From contig CAKTEB010000094.1 in the NCBI GenBank assembly GCA_934546685.1, positions 1 through 8,068 of the forward strand: a DNA stretch of 8,068 nt, written 5' to 3'. Every line of letters starts with the position of its first letter. Position 1 is the first letter of the stretch. Both the position numbers and the translations under genes were made by a program. This DNA comes from an uncultured Oscillospiraceae bacterium. GTDB taxonomy: Bacteria > Bacillota > Clostridia > Oscillospirales > Oscillospiraceae. Below the pieces are notes generated by a model. The model was not told the origin of the DNA. It saw only the letters and a program-made list of their open reading frames with translations, and did no database searches. Positions 6,121-8,068 of the stretch are shown here, in pieces.

Positions 6121-6324
6121 TTGACAGAAGAAAAGCTTCTGGAGGGACTGAGGAATCAGGATCCGGAGGCGTTAGAGGCGCTGATCCTCCAGTACTACTA
6201 CTATTTGCAGACCTCGGCGCAGATCGGGAAGGCGCTTGGAATGAGCGCCGGTGCGGTACGGGCCAGATTGATGCGGGGCCGGGAGACACTAAAACGAACG
6301 CTTTGGAAGGAGGAAATCCAATGA
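6121..6324 (+). CDS. Very short ECF sigma-factor-like protein, apparently internally deleted (region 4 only)
   Basis: This encodes only 67 residues, against roughly 160-180 for an ECF sigma factor. Residues 1-24 (TEEKLLEGLRNQDPEALEAL) look like the start of an ECF sigma factor just before region 2. From about residue 25 the text is a region 4 helix-turn-helix: YYYYLQTSAQIGKALGMSAG with recognition helix SAGAVRARLMRGRETL (42-57). Nearly all of region 2, which binds the -10 element and core polymerase, and the linker are absent, with no stop codon or frame change. An in-frame deletion is the simplest reading. TTG 6121 is preferred because AAGGGA (6105-6110) is 10 nt upstream; GTG 6112 would add three residues but sits 1 nt from that site. 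The stop overlaps the next start (ATGA). It may be a remnant, or a small DNA-binding protein that still contacts -35 elements. I cannot tell which. Confidence 0.65.
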   Translation: MTEEKLLEGLRNQDPEALEALILQYYYYLQTSAQIGKALGMSAGAVRARLMRGRETLKRTLWKEEIQ

Positions 6325-7499
6325 AGATCACGGATCTAATGGATGATTATTACGACAACAGTGTAAAGCTCGACGACAGAAACGAGATCTCTGCCCAGCG
6401 GGTGCTGAAATTGGCGGAGAAGAAGCTGGGGATCGCCCGCAAAAGGCGCTTCCGGGTACCCAAGGGCGCGCTGATCGCCGCGGCGCTGACCCTGGCGCTG
6501 TCTATTACCGCCGGGGCCGTGGGATATACGGTGTGGGATGCCGCCCGGAAGGACGCGGGACTGGAGGATGGAAAGTCTATCCCGGAGTATACGGAGTACC
6601 ACGATCCGGCCCAGGCCACTGCGGCGGAAGCGGCGGAGAATCTGGCGGAGGGCGCAGAATTGCGGCTGGTGTCCACTCTGGGCTCCGGCTCGGATCTGAA
6701 TATCTATATGACGGTATCTCCCGTGACCCAGGAGCAGGCGGAGCGTCTCGGCGAGGAAAATCAGGGGCTTGACACCTTTGCCATGTGGGAGATTTCCGCA
6801 GTGCTTGAGCCCCAAATAGAACTGGACGGCATGATATGCGGCGCAAAACAGCTGGAATATGATCCGGAAACTAAGACGGCGCTGATCTGCGGCGCCATTC
6901 ATGGGGATTTCCTGATGCAGGTCGCGGAGCTGACGGTTTCTGTTGACTGTTTCTATCAGTCGAACGGACAAGCGGACGTTACGAATTATGGAAGCATGAC
7001 CGTTCCGGTTACCATGTCGGAGAAGTTGGTATTCCAGCCGGAGGCGGCCCTGGAGAATGCATTTGTGGATGCCCAGGGAACCATGGCAAAAGCAACGGTG
7101 TATGCGGGCTATCTTTCCATCCAGACGGCGGTAGAGCCCTTTGGCGACTGGTGCAGCCGGAATGGTGATGACGCATGGTTCCGTATGGGCGATGCCTATT
7201 GGGGCTGCTACGACGAAGCGGCAGGGGAGGAGCGTCGGACGGAATATACGGAGCTGGACGCTCAGGTGGCCTATGGGCGCTCCTGGGAGGCGGCCCTGGA
7301 CGATCTCCTTTCGGCAGACAGCTGCCTGACTCTGCGGGACGGAAGCCGGATCCCCCTGTCTGACCTACAGATCATCAGCGCGGAGGGCGATGCGGAAACA
7401 GGGGAGTATACCGAGGACTTCTCGCTGACCGCTCCGGTAGATATTTCAGAGGTCGAAAGCCTGACCATGGGCGGTGTGACGTACTTCCCGGCGGGATAA
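6321..7499 (+). CDS. Membrane-anchored anti-sigma-like protein (DUF4179-type)
   Basis: This encodes 392 residues. A cytosolic N-terminus of about 47 residues (DLMDDYYDNSVKLDDRNEIS at 5-24, then a basic KRRFRVPKG) leads into one membrane segment at about 49-71. An extracytoplasmic part of about 320 residues, acidic and beta-rich, follows. This layout, and position directly after an ECF-sigma-like gene, match DUF4179-type anti-sigma proteins common in Clostridia; the short acidic N-terminus would be the sigma-binding part. Assignment is from layout and recalled pattern, and no zinc-binding HxxxCxxC motif is present. ATG 6321 is chosen because AAGGAGGA lies 7 nt upstream (6307-6314) and the start overlaps the sigma-like stop (ATGA). 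The frame happens to stay open upstream to 6102, but that extension lies on top of the sigma-like gene and is unlikely to be translated. The external domain may sense an envelope signal (inference). Confidence 0.75.
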   Translation: MKITDLMDDYYDNSVKLDDRNEISAQRVLKLAEKKLGIARKRRFRVPKGALIAAALTLALSITAGAVGYTVWDAARKDAGLEDGKSIPEYTEYHDPAQATAAEAAENLAEGAELRLVSTLGSGSDLNIYMTVSPVTQEQAERLGEENQGLDTFAMWEISAVLEPQIELDGMICGAKQLEYDPETKTALICGAIHGDFLMQVAELTVSVDCFYQSNGQADVTNYGSMTVPVTMSEKLVFQPEAALENAFVDAQGTMAKATVYAGYLSIQTAVEPFGDWCSRNGDDAWFRMGDAYWGCYDEAAGEERRTEYTELDAQVAYGRSWEAALDDLLSADSCLTLRDGSRIPLSDLQIISAEGDAETGEYTEDFSLTAPVDISEVESLTMGGVTYFPAG

Positions 7500-7506
7500 T
7501 CTGGCG

Positions 7507-7543
7507 CGAAAAGTGGAGGCGGAGGTTCCGTCTCCACTTTTCG
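7507..7543 (+). terminator. Intrinsic terminator after the anti-sigma-like gene
   Basis: A 17-bp stem (7507-7523 with 7527-7543, one G-T wobble) closes a GGT loop. The left arm begins CGAAAAGTGGAG and the right arm ends CTCCACTTTTCG, followed by TCTT. The U-rich run is partly inside the stem base. It starts 7 nt after the stop codon and ends 2 nt before the -35 box of the next promoter, a clean boundary between transcription units. Confidence 0.8.
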
Positions 7544-7545
7544 TC

Positions 7546-7574
7546 TTGACAAATCTCGGACAGCATGGTATCTT
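7546..7574 (+). promoter_or_regulatory. Sigma-A-type promoter for fhs
   Basis: A perfect -35 TTGACA (7546-7551) is followed by a 17-nt spacer and TATCTT (7569-7574), which matches TATAAT at 4 of 6. The expected transcription start, about 7581, coincides with the 5' end of the riboswitch helix P1, which supports the assignment. Confidence 0.8.
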
Positions 7575-7580
7575 AAATAC

Positions 7581-7661
7581 GACCATACAACTGACGGAAG
7601 TGGAGTTACCACATGGAGTATGGCCTTTGAAATGCCGACCGTCTGGGCTGAATGTCCGGAT
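7581..7661 (+). ncRNA. ZTP riboswitch (pfl motif) in the fhs leader
   Basis: The leader folds as the pfl RNA. P1 is CCATAC (7583-7588) with GTATGG (7618-7623). P2 is GTGG (7600-7603) with CCAC (7609-7612). The second domain holds the conserved CTGGGC (7643-7648) within helix P3, GTCTGGGC (7641-7648) with GTCCGGAT (7654-7661), pairing throughout if G-U is allowed. The pseudoknot is GACGG (7593-7597) with CCGTC (7639-7643). The class senses ZMP/ZTP, which builds up when 10-formyl-tetrahydrofolate is short, and commonly turns on one-carbon and purine genes. fhs downstream is a classic target. Match is by eye to the known consensus. Confidence 0.9.
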
Positions 7662-7676
7662 TGGTGGGCTTTTTTT
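7634..7676 (+). terminator. Riboswitch-controlled intrinsic terminator
   Basis: GCCGACC (7634-7640) pairs with GGTGGGC (7663-7669) with one G-G mismatch, stacked on the P3 helix (7641-7648/7654-7661) through a one-base bulge, and is followed by seven T (7670-7676). The outer helix uses CC (7639-7640) of the pseudoknot strand, and P3 the remaining GTC, so ligand-stabilised pseudoknot and full terminator compete. That predicts read-through into fhs when ZMP/ZTP is high. Confidence 0.85.
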
Positions 7677-7713
7677 CTGCCCACGCCGGAAACCATGCAA
7701 AGGAGTGCTGAAT

Positions 7714-8068
7714 ATGAAAACTGACATTGAAATCGCACAGGCTGCCGAAATGCTTCCCATTGATGCGGTGGCAGAGAAGGCTGGCATCGACAAGGAGCTC
7801 CTGGAGCACTACGGAAAGTACAAGGCCAAGCTGGATATCACCGGCCTGAAGAATGCCCCCCGGAAGGGCAAGCTGATCCTTGTCACCGCCATCAGCCCCA
7901 CCCCCGCGGGCGAGGGCAAGACCACCACCAGCGTCGGTCTGGCAGACGCACTGGTGAAGAAGGGCAAGAATGCGATGCTGTGCCTCCGGGAGCCCTCCCT
8001 GGGCCCGGTGTTCGGCGTCAAGGGCGGCGCGGCTGGCGGCGGCTATGCCCAGGTGGTGCCTATGGAGG
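7714..8068 (+). CDS. fhs: Formate--tetrahydrofolate ligase, N-terminal part (partial)
   Basis: The first 118 residues are visible; the gene runs off the right edge (the family is about 555 residues). The enzyme joins formate to tetrahydrofolate using ATP, making 10-formyl-tetrahydrofolate in the cytoplasm for purine synthesis and, in acetogens, the methyl branch of the Wood-Ljungdahl pathway. Recognisable blocks are KGKLILVTAISPTPAGEGKT (51-70), holding the ATP-binding P-loop PTPAGEGKTTT, then SVGLADAL and LREPSLGPVFGVKGGAAGGG (91-110), a hallmark of the family. Start ATG 7714 has AAAGGAG (7699-7705) 8 nt upstream. Expression is set by the ZTP riboswitch and terminator in the leader, consistent with the product relieving the shortage the switch reports. 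Confidence 0.97.
   Translation, partial: MKTDIEIAQAAEMLPIDAVAEKAGIDKELLEHYGKYKAKLDITGLKNAPRKGKLILVTAISPTPAGEGKTTTSVGLADALVKKGKNAMLCLREPSLGPVFGVKGGAAGGGYAQVVPME

Noticed and set aside
6121..6150. TTGACA at the sigma-like start as a -35 box
   Set aside because: No -10-like sequence follows at 16-18 nt; the match is coding sequence.
6102..6320. N-terminal extension of the anti-sigma-like gene to ATG 6102
   Set aside because: The extension reads the sigma-like gene in another frame, gives a Gly/Arg-rich nonsense sequence, and ATG 6321 has an excellent ribosome binding site and ATGA overlap.
7581..7676. Tetrahydrofolate riboswitch upstream of fhs
   Set aside because: The conserved CTGGGC, the P1/P2 layout and the GACGG/CCGTC pseudoknot fit the ZTP (pfl) class, not the tetrahydrofolate class.
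1..8068. Mobile elements, CRISPR arrays, tRNA or rRNA genes
   Set aside because: I saw no direct-repeat arrays, transposase-like frames, terminal inverted repeats with target duplications, or tRNA-like cloverleaf sequence; the repeats present are terminators, riboswitch helices and short leader hairpins.

Overview
The window looks like chromosomal core DNA of a GC-rich Clostridia member, most likely Oscillospiraceae (Flavonifractor/Oscillibacter-like). The basis is the gene set (prmA, a YfmF/YfmH M16 peptidase pair, lgt, an ECF-sigma/DUF4179-type operon, fhs behind a ZTP riboswitch), strong AAGGAG-type ribosome binding sites and codon choice. This placement is inference from content. I see no phage, insertion sequence, CRISPR array, tRNA or rRNA.

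Layout, left to right. (1) At 1-162 lies the 3' end of an unrecognised plus-strand gene. It meets a minus-strand operon at a bidirectional terminator (168-203). (2) The minus-strand operon runs from a promoter near 2276-2304 through prmA (2243-1260) into a membrane-anchored glycoside-hydrolase-like protein (1263-220), with an ATGA overlap. (3) A short AT-rich divergent intergenic region (2244-2439) carries two back-to-back sigma-A-type promoters. (4) Going right, a tightly packed operon, yfmF-yfmH-lgt (2440-5992), has a TTGA overlap and then a TAATG junction, and ends at a strong terminator (6006-6038). (5) An ECF-type promoter (6049-6077) precedes a very short sigma-factor-like gene (6121-6324), which overlaps by ATGA a membrane-anchored DUF4179/anti-sigma-like gene (6321-7499). 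A terminator follows at 7507-7543. (6) A consensus-like promoter (7546-7574) drives a ZTP (pfl) riboswitch with an overlapping intrinsic terminator, then fhs, which runs off the right edge.

How the genes work together. YfmF and YfmH look like the two halves of a heterodimeric M16 peptidase: YfmH keeps the zinc motif HxxEH and YfmF keeps the Arg/Tyr pair. Lgt is the lipoprotein-modifying enzyme. The sigma/anti-sigma-like pair has the genetic format of an autoregulated cell-envelope sensing system, but the sigma gene seems to have lost most of region 2 and the linker, keeping the first ~24 residues and region 4. fhs is a one-carbon metabolism gene under a riboswitch that reports shortage of 10-formyl-tetrahydrofolate.

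The best candidates for a second look are the internally deleted sigma factor with its intact-looking ECF promoter and partner gene, the ZTP riboswitch/terminator architecture, and a possible ribosome-binding-site-masking hairpin in the yfmF leader. I found no evidence for a wholly new system in this window.
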